42,861 bases of DNA from Anaerolineae bacterium (GCA_011192015.1 DUET01000074.1:1-42861); one strand, 5' to 3'. Counted from the first letter of the stretch, positions 31,908 to 39,883 are shown. Notes: a model not told the origin generated them from the sequence alone. Made by a program: numbers and translations.

Positions 31908-32723
31908 TTATCGATTGTTTTCAATCCCCTGCCATGCCAGGAGACGGTGTTCCAGGAGTGAAACCAGGCCATAGAGTGTGAGTGCCATGGCCACCAGGGA
32001 GAATACGACCACGTACGAAAGCGGTGTGTCGTAAAGACCGCGTGCCAGGCTGATCAAGAAACCAAGCCCCTTCTCAGAACCCACGAATTCACCGACGACG
32101 GCTCCTATCACCGACAAGGTGGCTCCCACCTTCAATCCACCCAATAAAACCGGCAGCGCTGCAGGCACCTCCAGCTTGACAAAGGTCTGCCAGCGGGTTG
32201 CGCGCAACGAACGCATGAGATCGTGCAATTCCGCAGGCACGGAACGCACGCCCACAATGGTGTTGATCAGAACAGGGAAGAACACAATCAGGCTGGAGAT
32301 GAGTACCTTGGAAAGCCGACCAGGTCCGAACCAGATCACCAGCAGCGGCGCGATTGCCACCACCGGGATGGATTGCGAAGCCACGATATAGGGAGCCAGC
32401 AGGCGTTCGAGCGTGCGGGATTTCGCGAGCAAGTAGCCCAGGACTGTAGCCGTTGACAATCCGATGGCAAGCCCTCCGAGGACTTCAAGCAACGTGACAC
32501 TCGCGTGCCTCAGCAGGCTGCCATCTGCCAGCGCTCTCAAGAAGCGAGCCCACACCTCCAGAGGCGAAGGTAGGATGAAAGCCGGTAAGCCGCTCCAGCG
32601 AGAAATCGCTTCCCAAACCAGAGGGAAGAAGATGATCGTGAACAGGATCGTCCCCACCCACTGCCTCCAGCGCTTGCTTCTCCTGGATGGTCCAGCCTGG
32701 TTGCTTGTCGTCGGCTCCGTCAT
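31908..32723 (-). CDS. ribX: ABC importer permease, RibX-type
   Basis: 271 aa from ATG 32723, with six membrane segments of the BPD_transp_1 domain. The EAA-like coupling loop reads MRSLRATRWQTFVKLEVPAA, which docks on the ATPase. The N-terminal 20 residues are polar and basic. First gene after the FMN riboswitch, 160 nt downstream of the aptamer. RibXY systems are known from Chloroflexota under FMN riboswitches, which supports the name; the family alone would only say nitrate/sulfonate/thiamine-precursor permease. Confidence 0.82.
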   Translation of the reverse strand: MTEPTTSNQAGPSRRSKRWRQWVGTILFTIIFFPLVWEAISRWSGLPAFILPSPLEVWARFLRALADGSLLRHASVTLLEVLGGLAIGLSTATVLGYLLAKSRTLERLLAPYIVASQSIPVVAIAPLLVIWFGPGRLSKVLISSLIVFFPVLINTIVGVRSVPAELHDLMRSLRATRWQTFVKLEVPAALPVLLGGLKVGATLSVIGAVVGEFVGSEKGLGFLISLARGLYDTPLSYVVVFSLVAMALTLYGLVSLLEHRLLAWQGIENNR

Positions 32724-32748
32724 CTTCGTTGCTTCATCCTTTACAACA

Positions 32749-32777
32749 ATGCCCCGGAAGATCCACCTCCGGGGCAT
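32749..32777 (-). other. Second hairpin in the importer leader, beside the start of ribX
   Basis: A 10-bp stem ATGCCCCGGA / TCCGGGGCAT with a 9-nt loop that contains GGTGG, followed on the minus strand by TTGTTGT. It lies 26 nt before the ribX start. It could be a second terminator or a structure influencing ribosome access. Confidence 0.5.
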
Positions 32778-32810
32778 AGACGCGGGAACGGAAATGCTTC
32801 TCCACCACAA

Positions 32811-32840
32811 ACCAAAACCCGAAGACGGATCGTCTTCGGG
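32811..32840 (-). terminator. Intrinsic terminator of the FMN riboswitch
   Basis: A 10-bp perfect stem (CCCGAAGACG / CGTCTTCGGG) with a 3-nt loop, followed by TTTTGGTTTG on the minus strand, 44 nt downstream of the aptamer. A smaller hairpin GACGCC / GGCGTC (32858-32874) lies between the two and may take part in the switch. Confidence 0.85.
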
Positions 32841-32883
32841 GCATTCCCAGCAAGCCCGACGCCAAACAGGCGTCAAACTGCTC

Positions 32884-33006
32884 ACCTTCTCCCATCCGGA
32901 CTTTACCGTCGGCTCCGGAATTCCACCGGATCATGCGCTTCTGCGCTAGCGGGCTGTACCGCCGATCAGGAATTGGGCTTTCAAGCCCTCACCTTGCCCC
33001 GAAGGT
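32884..33006 (-). promoter_or_regulatory. FMN riboswitch (RFN element)
   Basis: On the minus strand the conserved RFN parts appear in order: P1 5' strand ACCTTC with GGGGCAAGGTGA, then TGATCGGCGGTA, AGCCCGC, ATCCGGTGG, and GCCGACGGTAAAGTCCGGAT ending in GGGAGAAGGT, which closes P1. It binds FMN in nascent mRNA; with the terminator at 32811-32840 this predicts premature termination at high FMN. It controls the ribX-ribY-ATPase operon. Confidence 0.95.
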
Positions 33007-33028
33007 TTGCACTCAATTTTCCGACCCG

Positions 33029-33058
33029 ATTATACCCCAATCCGCACTTCCGGGGTAT
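33029..33058 (-). promoter_or_regulatory. Combined phoU terminator hairpin and riboswitch -10 box
   Basis: A 7-bp stem ATACCCC / GGGGTAT (33032-33038 with 33052-33058) lies 3 nt after the phoU stop. Its distal arm runs into a perfect minus-strand TATAAT (33029-33034), which would start the riboswitch RNA near 33021. No good -35 is visible. Confidence 0.4.
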
Positions 33059-33060
33059 CT

Positions 33061-33726
33061 CTAGAGGTTCAACTCCTTCATGTCGCCAGTGCTCATGAAG
33101 ACCACTCGTTCGGCGATGTTGGTCACTCGATCGCCGATTCGCTCCAGGTTGTGCGCGCACCAGAGCAGGTAGGTAGCGCGTGAGACGGAAGCCGGTTTGT
33201 GCGCCATGATCTCGACCAGCTCGTCGAAGACGGCCCTGTAGAGTCTGTCCATCTCGTCGTCCTGCGCGGCCACACCGCGTGCCGATTCAACATCCCCATC
33301 GATGAATGCCTTCAGGCATGTGCGCAGCATGTCGCGCGCCAGCCTGGTCATCTTGGGAATGTCGATTAAGGGTTTGAGCAGCGGCTCGTCTCCCATCAGG
33401 ATCACCGTCTTGGCAATGCCGGTTGCATAATCTCCCATGCGCTCGATTTCCACGATGATGTTCATGGCGGCAACCACGGCTCGCAGATCGCTTGCGATCG
33501 GCTGCTGAGTCGCAATCAGCGCAAGGCATTCTTCTTCGATCTCGAAGCGAAGCTCGTTCACCGCCTGATCATCGTCAATCACGGCTTGTGCCAGGGAGCG
33601 ATCCCGCTTCTGCAGGCATTCCAAAGCGCGCCTGATCGCCTCCTCGACCAACGACCCCAGTCGTAGGATTTGATCCTGTACACGAGCATACTCGTGATCG
33701 TAAGCCGCTCTCAATCCTTCACTCAT
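33061..33726 (-). CDS. phoU: Phosphate signalling regulator PhoU
   Basis: 221 aa, all-helical, made of two three-helix repeats. Each repeat ends with the acidic metal-binding motif: VEIERMGDYATGIAK (about 92-106) and HNLERIGDRVTNIAERVVF (about 192-210). PhoU links the Pst transporter to the PhoR/PhoB sensor system and restrains phosphate uptake. AAGGA lies 8 nt before the ATG. It follows pstB1 by 22 nt and forms a leftward pair with it, divergent from pstS-C-A-B2. No PhoR or PhoB is in the window. Confidence 0.95.
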   Translation of the reverse strand: MSEGLRAAYDHEYARVQDQILRLGSLVEEAIRRALECLQKRDRSLAQAVIDDDQAVNELRFEIEEECLALIATQQPIASDLRAVVAAMNIIVEIERMGDYATGIAKTVILMGDEPLLKPLIDIPKMTRLARDMLRTCLKAFIDGDVESARGVAAQDDEMDRLYRAVFDELVEIMAHKPASVSRATYLLWCAHNLERIGDRVTNIAERVVFMSTGDMKELNL

Positions 33727-33748
33727 GCTGGCATCCTTTTCTTCGCTT

Positions 33749-34516
33749 TCACCCCATGCGTCCTGTAATATAGTCTTCGGTGCGCGCCTTCTTGGGCCGG
33801 GTGAAGAGACTGCCGGTTACTCCAAACTCGATCAGCTCCCCCAACCAGAACAAGCCGGTACGGTCTGAAACGCGGGCCGCCTGCTGCATGTTGTGCGTGA
33901 CGATCACGATCGTATAGAGTTCTCTCAATTGCCGCATCAAATCTTCGATACGCAACGTAGCGATCGGATCCAGGGCTGAACAAGGTTCGTCCATCAGGAT
34001 GACTTCCGGTTCGACGGCCAGAACGCGTGCAATACAAAGCCGCTGTTGTTGCCCTAGAGATAAACTGAGTGCGCTATCCCGCAGATCGTCGGCGACCTCG
34101 TCCCAAAGCACAGCCCGTCTCAACGACTGCTCCACGATGTCATCCAGATTAGCATCGCCATCCAACAGGCCCAACACCCTGGGCCCGAAGGCGACATTGT
34201 CGTACACGGATTGTGGGAAGGGATTGGGCTTCTGAAACACCATGCCCACGCGCCGCCGTAGATCGACGACGTCCACCGAGGGAGCGTAGATGTCCTCGTT
34301 GTCAAGCAGAATCTGCCCTTCAATGCGAGTATCGGGAATGGGATCGTTCATGCGGTTCAGGCAGCGCAGGAAGGTCGACTTCCCGCAACCTGAAGGGCCG
34401 ATCAACGCGGTGATCTCGCGCTGGCGTATATCGATCGAAATATCGCTGAGCGCCCGATTGCGGCCGTAGTAGAAGTCCAAGTTGCGTACGATGAATTTGG
34501 AACCGTTCTCTTCCAT
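33749..34516 (-). CDS. pstB: Phosphate ABC transporter ATPase PstB, copy 1
   Basis: 255 aa from ATG 34516; the ATG at 34528 overlaps the -10 box. Walker A GPSGCGKS (40-47), Q-loop [12 protein letters not shown] (Q95), Walker [13 protein letters not shown] and switch His H208 (VTHNMQQ) are canonical for PstB. The ABC signature is not: LSLGQQQR (152-159) replaces LSGGQQQR. In ABC dimers the signature acts on ATP held by the partner subunit. A second PstB lies at 37.4 kb with an intact signature but an altered Q-loop. Transcribed with phoU, away from the other pst genes. Confidence 0.93.
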   Translation of the reverse strand: MEENGSKFIVRNLDFYYGRNRALSDISIDIRQREITALIGPSGCGKSTFLRCLNRMNDPIPDTRIEGQILLDNEDIYAPSVDVVDLRRRVGMVFQKPNPFPQSVYDNVAFGPRVLGLLDGDANLDDIVEQSLRRAVLWDEVADDLRDSALSLSLGQQQRLCIARVLAVEPEVILMDEPCSALDPIATLRIEDLMRQLRELYTIVIVTHNMQQAARVSDRTGLFWLGELIEFGVTGSLFTRPKKARTEDYITGRMG

Positions 34517-34526
34517 CAGCGGGATC

Positions 34527-34532
34527 ATTGTA
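34527..34532 (-). promoter_or_regulatory. -10 box for pstB1-phoU
   Basis: Minus-strand TACAAT 10 nt before the ATG at 34516; predicted leader about 4 nt. No clear -35. It lies back to back with the pstS promoter, so the two divergent units share about 60 bp of control DNA. No convincing Pho-box repeat is seen. Confidence 0.4.
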
Positions 34533-34551
34533 CACCAACTGGTACCTGATC

Positions 34552-34580
34552 TTGTCGCGAATTCCCGCTGCCTCTATAAT
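34552..34580 (+). promoter_or_regulatory. Promoter of pstS-C-A-B2
   Basis: TTGTCG, exactly 17 nt, perfect TATAAT. Start predicted near 34587, only about 4 nt before the pstS ATG. Confidence 0.65.
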
Positions 34581-34590
34581 CACAGCGCTC

Positions 34591-35496
34591 ATGATGAAAT
34601 CAAGACTTTTTCTCGTGCGGAATATCCTTAGAATCAATCTCACTTTGGTTTTCCTTCTTCTTGTATCCTGCGGAAAAACCACCCCCAACAACGGAACCTC
34701 TCCCTCTGAGGCGCAAACCATCGAAAACAAGGGGTCCGACACGATGGTCAATTTGGCGCTTGCTTGGGCAGAGGCCTACCAACCCGATCATCCCGAAGTA
34801 CGCATCTCTGTTACCGGAGGTGGTTCAGGGACGGGCATCGCGGCTTTGATCAACGGAACGGTCGACATCGCCAACGCCTCGCGACAGATCAAACAGGAGG
34901 AGCGCGATTTAGCTGAAGCCAATGGCATCACGCCGGTCGAGTTCGTCGTCGCCCAAGACGCCATCGCTGTGGTCGTCAATCCCAGCAACCCCATCGACCG
35001 GCTCTCCATCCAGCAGATCTCCGACATCTACAGCGGGAAGATCACCAACTGGCGTGAAGTCGGTGGGGAGAATCGGCCCATCGTGCGCCTATCTCGAGAG
35101 ACGAATTCCGGCACCCATGTGTACTTCCTGGAAGAGGTGCTGCGTCAAGGGAACAAGGACGATAACACGTTATTCTCAACGAACACCCTGCTGATGCCCT
35201 CCTCGGAAGGGATCAGCGCCGAGATCCGTCAGAATCCCAATGCCATAGGTTATGATGGTCTGGGGTATGTTACCGAGGGTATGAAGGTGATCGCCATCTC
35301 GCAGAGTGCAGAAAGCCCATACGTGATGCCTTCTGCGGAAACGGTCAACAACGGAACCTATCCCATCGCCCGCGATCTCTACATGTACACTTCGGGGGAA
35401 CCCAGCGGCAACATCCTGGCCTATATCGAATGGATCTGCGGCAGCCAGGCGCAGGCCATTGTCACCGATCTTGGCTTTGTGCCCATCCAACCGTGA
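34591..35496 (+). CDS. pstS: Phosphate-binding lipoprotein PstS
   Basis: 301 aa from ATG 34591. Lipoprotein signal with lipobox LVSC (Cys about 27). The phosphate-binding loops of PstS are visible: ENKGSDTMVNLA, SVTGGGSGTGIAALINGTVDIANASRQ, and RLSRETNSGTHVYF. It captures phosphate outside the membrane for PstC/PstA. Upstream in-frame starts fall in or before the promoter and are excluded. Two adjacent ATG codons make 34594 an equal choice. Confidence 0.95.
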   Translation: MMKSRLFLVRNILRINLTLVFLLLVSCGKTTPNNGTSPSEAQTIENKGSDTMVNLALAWAEAYQPDHPEVRISVTGGGSGTGIAALINGTVDIANASRQIKQEERDLAEANGITPVEFVVAQDAIAVVVNPSNPIDRLSIQQISDIYSGKITNWREVGGENRPIVRLSRETNSGTHVYFLEEVLRQGNKDDNTLFSTNTLLMPSSEGISAEIRQNPNAIGYDGLGYVTEGMKVIAISQSAESPYVMPSAETVNNGTYPIARDLYMYTSGEPSGNILAYIEWICGSQAQAIVTDLGFVPIQP

Positions 35497-35505
35497 GGTG
35501 AGTTC

Positions 35506-36399
35506 ATGCGCTCCGTAGGCTGGAGAGAATTCGTGATCACCCGATTGATCCGCGCCGCGGGGTATTCCTCCATCCTCTTCGTCGGCATGATCTTCATCTT
35601 CCTGCTGCGCGAGGGAGCGCCAGCTGTCGTCGAGATCCCGTTCGACACGCTTTTCAGCGAGCGCTGGTACCCGATCGAGGACTACTTCGGTATCTTACCC
35701 CTGATCGGCGGTTCCATCCTCGTCACCATCGGCGCGGCTGTGGTCGCCGTCCCCATCGGCCTGGCCACGGCAATCTTCATCGCTGAAGTCGCCCCACGTT
35801 GGCTGCGCGAGATCCTCAAACCTTTCGTCGAACTGCTGGGAGGATTGCCTTCCGTGCTGCTGGGATTCCTGGGCATCCTGGTGATGGCACCGCTCATCCG
35901 GACGACTCTGAACATCCCCACCGGATTGACGGCCTTCACCGGAAGCCTGCTCCTGGGCGGGATCGCCATCCCCACGATCGTCAGCGTGGCCGAAGATGCG
36001 CTCGATGCCGTGCCGCGCACCTACCGTGACGCGGCTCTCGCCATGGGGGCCACCGAATGGCAGACCATCTGGCGCGTCACGCTGCCTGCGGCACGTTCGG
36101 GCGTGCTCACCGCCATCATGCTGGGCATCGGTCGCGCCCTGGGCGAGACGATGACGGTGATGATGGTGACCGGCAACGCCCCGGTTCTGCCCCTCAGCCC
36201 AATGGCATTATTTGAACCCGCGCGCACGATGACCGCCACCATCGCTGCCGAGATGGGCGAGGTGGCCAACGGCAGCGTGCACTATCACAGCCTGTTCCTG
36301 ATCGGGATCGTGCTCTTTCTGATCTCGCTGGTGATCAACCTGGCCGCCGCCAGTGTAGTCTTCCGGCAGCGCAAGCGCGCTGAGAGGGTGCTCTCGTGA
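35506..36399 (+). CDS. pstC: Phosphate ABC transporter permease PstC
   Basis: 297 aa, six membrane segments. PstC-type stretches: LPLIGGSILVTIGAAVVAVP, KPFVELLGGLPSVLLGFLG, the EAA loop with DAALAMGATEWQTIWRVTLP, and GIGRALGETMTVMMVTGN. Pairs with PstA to form the channel. GAGGTGAG lies just before the ATG, 9 nt after pstS. Confidence 0.95.
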   Translation: MRSVGWREFVITRLIRAAGYSSILFVGMIFIFLLREGAPAVVEIPFDTLFSERWYPIEDYFGILPLIGGSILVTIGAAVVAVPIGLATAIFIAEVAPRWLREILKPFVELLGGLPSVLLGFLGILVMAPLIRTTLNIPTGLTAFTGSLLLGGIAIPTIVSVAEDALDAVPRTYRDAALAMGATEWQTIWRVTLPAARSGVLTAIMLGIGRALGETMTVMMVTGNAPVLPLSPMALFEPARTMTATIAAEMGEVANGSVHYHSLFLIGIVLFLISLVINLAAASVVFRQRKRAERVLS

Positions 36400-36498
36400 G
36401 ATTGGAAATGGGCTTGCAGACCAGTTCTTGTGGGCCATCCTCTCCAAGGAGAGAGGAACGAGGATCTCCGGTTCTCGAGTGGAGATTCGAGGCGAGCT

Positions 36499-37377
36499 AT
36501 GATTGACATCGCCACCATCCGCAAACGCGCCAAACGGCGAAAGCGTACCCAGCGCATCGGCTTCTCCACCCTGGCCATGGTGACCCTCATCACCATGGTG
36601 CCGATCGCCATGGTGGTGATCTACGTCTTCATCCAGGGTCTTCCGGCCATCTCCTGGGAGTTCCTTACGGAACAACCACGCGAGGGCATGCGAGCAGGAG
36701 GCATCCTTCCGGCGATTGTGGGTACCTTCTGGCTCACGCTGGGAACGGCGGTCATTTCCGTGCCCCTGGGCGTAGGAGCCGCCATCTACCTGGCGGAGTA
36801 CGCCTCTGACAACCGCTGGACGCGCATCATCCGCGTGGCGATCATCAATCTGGCGGGCATCCCATCCGTGGTCTATGGCCTGTTCGGGCTGGGCCTCTTC
36901 GTGCTCTTCCTGAACTTCGGGACCAGCATCCTGGCTGGATCGCTCACGCTCTCGATCATGACGCTGCCCGTGATCATCAGCACCACCGAGGAAGCGCTTC
37001 GAGCGGTGCCCTCCAGTTTTCGCGTGGTGAGCATTTCCCTGGGTGGAACCCGCTGGCAGACGATCCGCCGCATCGTCCTTCCACAAGCCCTGCCGGGCAT
37101 CATCACCGGCGTGATCCTGGGATTGGAGCGCGCTGCTGGTGAGACCGCGCCCATCTTGTTTACAGCGGCGGCCTTCTTCCTGCCGAGGATGCCGGGCTCC
37201 ATCTTCGACGCGACGATGGCGCTACCCTACCATCTGTTTGTGATCTCCACCCAGGTGCCCGGCATGCCCGTGAAGATCCAGTACGGCACGGCGCTCGTGC
37301 TCTTGGTCTTCGTGCTGGGCATGAACCTGATCGCAACCCTGATCCGGTCTCGCTCTCGTGCCAGGAGACAGTGGTGA
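36499..37377 (+). CDS. pstA: Phosphate ABC transporter permease PstA
   Basis: 292 aa from ATG 36499 (GAGG 6 nt upstream), preferred over GTG 36430. Features: basic N-terminus (KRAKRRKRTQR), GGILPAIVGTFWLT, NLAGIPSVVYGLFGLGLF, the EAA loop SISLGGTRWQTIRRIVLP and LGLERAAGETAPILFTAAA. The 99-nt gap after pstC holds a short inverted repeat (CCTCTCC / GGAGAGAGG) and no gene. The last 7 nt overlap pstB2. Confidence 0.95.
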   Translation: MIDIATIRKRAKRRKRTQRIGFSTLAMVTLITMVPIAMVVIYVFIQGLPAISWEFLTEQPREGMRAGGILPAIVGTFWLTLGTAVISVPLGVGAAIYLAEYASDNRWTRIIRVAIINLAGIPSVVYGLFGLGLFVLFLNFGTSILAGSLTLSIMTLPVIISTTEEALRAVPSSFRVVSISLGGTRWQTIRRIVLPQALPGIITGVILGLERAAGETAPILFTAAAFFLPRMPGSIFDATMALPYHLFVISTQVPGMPVKIQYGTALVLLVFVLGMNLIATLIRSRSRARRQW

Positions 37378-38183
37378 TATCAGAAATCCCCACCCCTACA
37401 CCGGAGATGATGCCAGATGCCTCGATCACGCCCAAGATCGTGGTGAAAGATCTTCAGGTGGTTTACTCGGACGGCAATGAATCCCTGCGTGGAATCAACC
37501 TGGTCATTCCCGAACGAGCCATCACCGTCCTCTTCGGCCCTGCTGGAGGAGGAAAATCCACGTTCCTGCGCACGCTCAACCGTCTCAACGATCTCGCCGA
37601 TGTTGCCGAGGTTTCGGGACACATCTGGCTGGATGACGTGGACATCCTCGATTCCCAGATCGATACGATCGCCCTCAGGCGAAGAGTGGGCATCGTTTTC
37701 GCTCGACCGGTCGTCCTGCCAATGAGCATTCGACAGAACATCACCTACGGCTTGGAACTGGCTGGTGAACGCCGCGCCTCCCATCTGGACGAAGCCGTGG
37801 AGCGCAGCCTGAAAGCCGCTGCGCTGTGGGAAGAAGTGCACGATCGCCTCAACGATCCGGCCGTGGCCCTATCCGGAGGACAGCAGCAGCGGCTCTGTCT
37901 GGCGCGCGTGTTGGCTCTGGAACCTGAGATCATCCTGCTCGATGAACCCACTTCGGGATTGGATCCCATTTCGACAGGCAAGGTCGAACTTTCCCTGCAG
38001 GAGCTCAAGCAGCGCTATACGATCGTGCTCGTGCCTCATTCCATCCAGCAAGCCGCTCGAGTCTCTGATTTCGCCGGATTCTTCCTGAACGGGGAATTGG
38101 TCGAGTATGCGCCCGGGAAACGCATCTTCACCCATCCACAGGACCAGCGCACGGAGGACTACATCGAAGGCCGATTTGGTTGA
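37371..38183 (+). CDS. pstB: Phosphate ABC transporter ATPase PstB, copy 2, with altered Q-loop
   Basis: 270 aa from GTG 37371 (AGGAG just upstream). PstB by overall pattern and by position after pstA. Walker A GPAGGGKS (56-63), signature LSGGQQQR (167-174), Walker B ILLDEPTSGLDP and switch His H223 are intact. The Q-loop, normally VFQxPNPFP, reads VFARPVVLPMS, so the Gln that senses the ATP gamma-phosphate and couples to the permease is Ala111. The 20-residue Pro/Thr N-terminal extension is also unusual. Compared with copy 1 (259 aa, normal Q-loop, altered signature) the two look complementary. Confidence 0.92.
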   Translation: MVISEIPTPTPEMMPDASITPKIVVKDLQVVYSDGNESLRGINLVIPERAITVLFGPAGGGKSTFLRTLNRLNDLADVAEVSGHIWLDDVDILDSQIDTIALRRRVGIVFARPVVLPMSIRQNITYGLELAGERRASHLDEAVERSLKAAALWEEVHDRLNDPAVALSGGQQQRLCLARVLALEPEIILLDEPTSGLDPISTGKVELSLQELKQRYTIVLVPHSIQQAARVSDFAGFFLNGELVEYAPGKRIFTHPQDQRTEDYIEGRFG

Positions 38184-38252
38184 TGTGGAACCTTTCAACG
38201 ACGAGGGGTTGACGTTCCTCGATAAGCGGCATACACTCTTATTAACAGGCGC

Positions 38253-38299
38253 CCCCGTCGATCAGCGAAAGTTTCGCGGATCGGCGGGGATTTCTCTTT
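38253..38299 (+). terminator. Terminator of the pstS-C-A-B2 operon
   Basis: A 15-bp stem with one mismatch (CCCCGTCGATC... / ...GGATCGGCGGGG), loop AAAGTTT, followed by ATTTCTCTTT. It is 70 nt after the pstB2 stop. The remaining gap to 38402 holds only a short inverted repeat (38388-38406). Confidence 0.85.
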
Positions 38300-38402
38300 A
38301 CACGCGATGGCGCGCGCAGAGATCGGAACCGAGTTTCGATGGATGCGATCGGAGAGTGGAGATTGGGTTAGGGTTTGGATGTGATTTCTGAAGAATGGGT
38401 CT

Positions 38403-39020
38403 TCAGCTGAGCGCTTCATTTATGGCTTCGGCTGAGATCGGTCCCCGGCGTAGCAATCGGACTTCATCCTGGGTGCAGTCCACGACGCTGGAAGCCATTC
38501 CTCCAGGCGCAGGACCACCCTCCAGAAGCAGATCGAAAGCCCCGCCCAGCGCGGCAAGCACATCCTCCGCCGTGAGCGGATCGCCCCCCCCTGCGCGATT
38601 GGCCGAAGTGACCGCCAAAGGGCCTGTTTGCGCCAAGAGTGCCAACGTGAAGGGATGATCGGGGATACGCACACCCACAGTTTCGAACGGACTGATCTCG
38701 GGCGATAAATCCGGCAAGCACCACACCACCAGGGTTAGCGGGCCGGGCCAGAAGTGATCTGCCAGCCGTTTGGCCATACCGGGCAGCGGCTTTGCCACCT
38801 GGCGCAGGTCGTCAACGTGCGCAGCAAGCACAGGGATGGCCTTCGCCTCCATGCGCCCCTTGATCCGATGGAGTTGGGCGACAGCCTCAGCGTTGGCAAT
38901 CTCGGCTCCCAGGCCATAGACCGTGTCGGTGGGAAAAGCAATCAATCCTCCGGCGCGCAAAACCTCCTGAGCCCTGATCAAAGCCTGCGGATGGTCCGCT
39001 GACATCACTTCGGTCCTCAA
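38403..39020 (-). CDS. tsaC: L-threonylcarbamoyladenylate synthase (TsaC/Sua5 family)
   Basis: 205 aa. Makes threonylcarbamoyl-AMP from Thr, bicarbonate and ATP, the first step of t6A. YrdC-domain marks: AGGLIAFPTDTVYGLG, HRIKGRMEAKAIPVL (the KxR/KGR binding site), FWPGPLTLVV, VGVRIPDHP and LAVTSANRAGG. The short length makes it TsaC-like, lacking the Sua5 C-domain. Start TTG 39020 overlaps the prmC stop; ATG 39005 is an alternative. TsaE and TsaB are 10 kb away. Confidence 0.93.
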   Translation of the reverse strand: MRTEVMSADHPQALIRAQEVLRAGGLIAFPTDTVYGLGAEIANAEAVAQLHRIKGRMEAKAIPVLAAHVDDLRQVAKPLPGMAKRLADHFWPGPLTLVVWCLPDLSPEISPFETVGVRIPDHPFTLALLAQTGPLAVTSANRAGGGDPLTAEDVLAALGGAFDLLLEGGPAPGGMASSVVDCTQDEVRLLRRGPISAEAINEALS

Positions 39021-39880
39021 GCTTCCACCTCGTTCTGACGATCGATGATCAGCAGGCGATCCTTCCCGGCCAGATCGGGCAGGATGCGAGTCTGTGCTCC
39101 CGGCATCACTCGTGCTGCTTCTGCAGCCGCCCCATCCGCTTGATCTGCGTCGATCTCGAACAGGGCTCGGCCGCCGGAAGCCAGCAGGCGCGGCATCTCA
39201 TGCAGCAGCGCTCGAATCCACACCATCCCATCCGGACCGCCATCCAACGCAGCCTGCGGCTCCCTGCGAGCCACTGCCAACTCGGAAAGCCTGCCGCTCG
39301 GGATGTAGGGCAGATTGGCGCAGATCAGATCGAATCGCCCGGAAAGCGCGGATGTCAGATCGCTCCGAACGAAGTTCACCCGATCGGCAACGCCAAACTG
39401 CTTGGCGTTCTTGCCAGCTGTCAGCAGCGCAGCCTCATCCAAATCCGTCGCCATGAGGCGCATCCGCGGTGTCTCGATCGCCAGCGTGATGGCGATGCAT
39501 CCCGATCCTGTGCCTACATCCAGGGCCAGGCCTTGCGGATGAGTCTCCAGATATGCCAGAGCATGCTCGACGAGCAATTCCGTTTCCGGTCGTGGGATCA
39601 GCACCCCTGGATGTATGGCGAAGCGCCTCCCGTAAAACTCCCACCAGCCGAGAACGTATGGCAGGGCTTCCCCCTGCAAACAACGCTCCAAGGCGGAGGA
39701 GAAGGCGTCAAGCTGACTGGATTCCAGCGGAGTTTCAGGATGCGCCAGCAGCCAAGATCGCTCGCGGTTCATGATCTCACTCAGCAGCAATTGAGCATCC
39801 AGACCGGGTGTTTCGCTGTGCTCAAGCAGGGCATGGCGAGCGCCAAGCCATGTTGCTCCGACGGTCGCCTTCTCGTTCAT
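39017..39880 (-). CDS. prmC: Peptide chain release factor N5-glutamine methyltransferase PrmC
   Basis: 287 aa. Methylates the Gln of the GGQ motif in release factors. N-terminal helical domain (1-85) that grips the release factor, WWEFYGRRFAIHPGVLIPRPETE, the AdoMet loop LALDVGTGSGCIAITLA, and catalytic motif NLPYIPS (usually NPPY; the Leu variant occurs in the family). It lies 3 nt after prfA, its substrate's gene, the standard pairing. Confidence 0.95.
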   Translation of the reverse strand: MNEKATVGATWLGARHALLEHSETPGLDAQLLLSEIMNRERSWLLAHPETPLESSQLDAFSSALERCLQGEALPYVLGWWEFYGRRFAIHPGVLIPRPETELLVEHALAYLETHPQGLALDVGTGSGCIAITLAIETPRMRLMATDLDEAALLTAGKNAKQFGVADRVNFVRSDLTSALSGRFDLICANLPYIPSGRLSELAVARREPQAALDGGPDGMVWIRALLHEMPRLLASGGRALFEIDADQADGAAAEAARVMPGAQTRILPDLAGKDRLLIIDRQNEVEA

Positions 39881-39883
39881 GGA

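Noticed and set aside
38388-38406. Inverted repeat CTGAAGA / TCTTCAG as terminator of tsaC
   Set aside because: It overlaps the stop codon and is not followed by a T tract on the minus strand.
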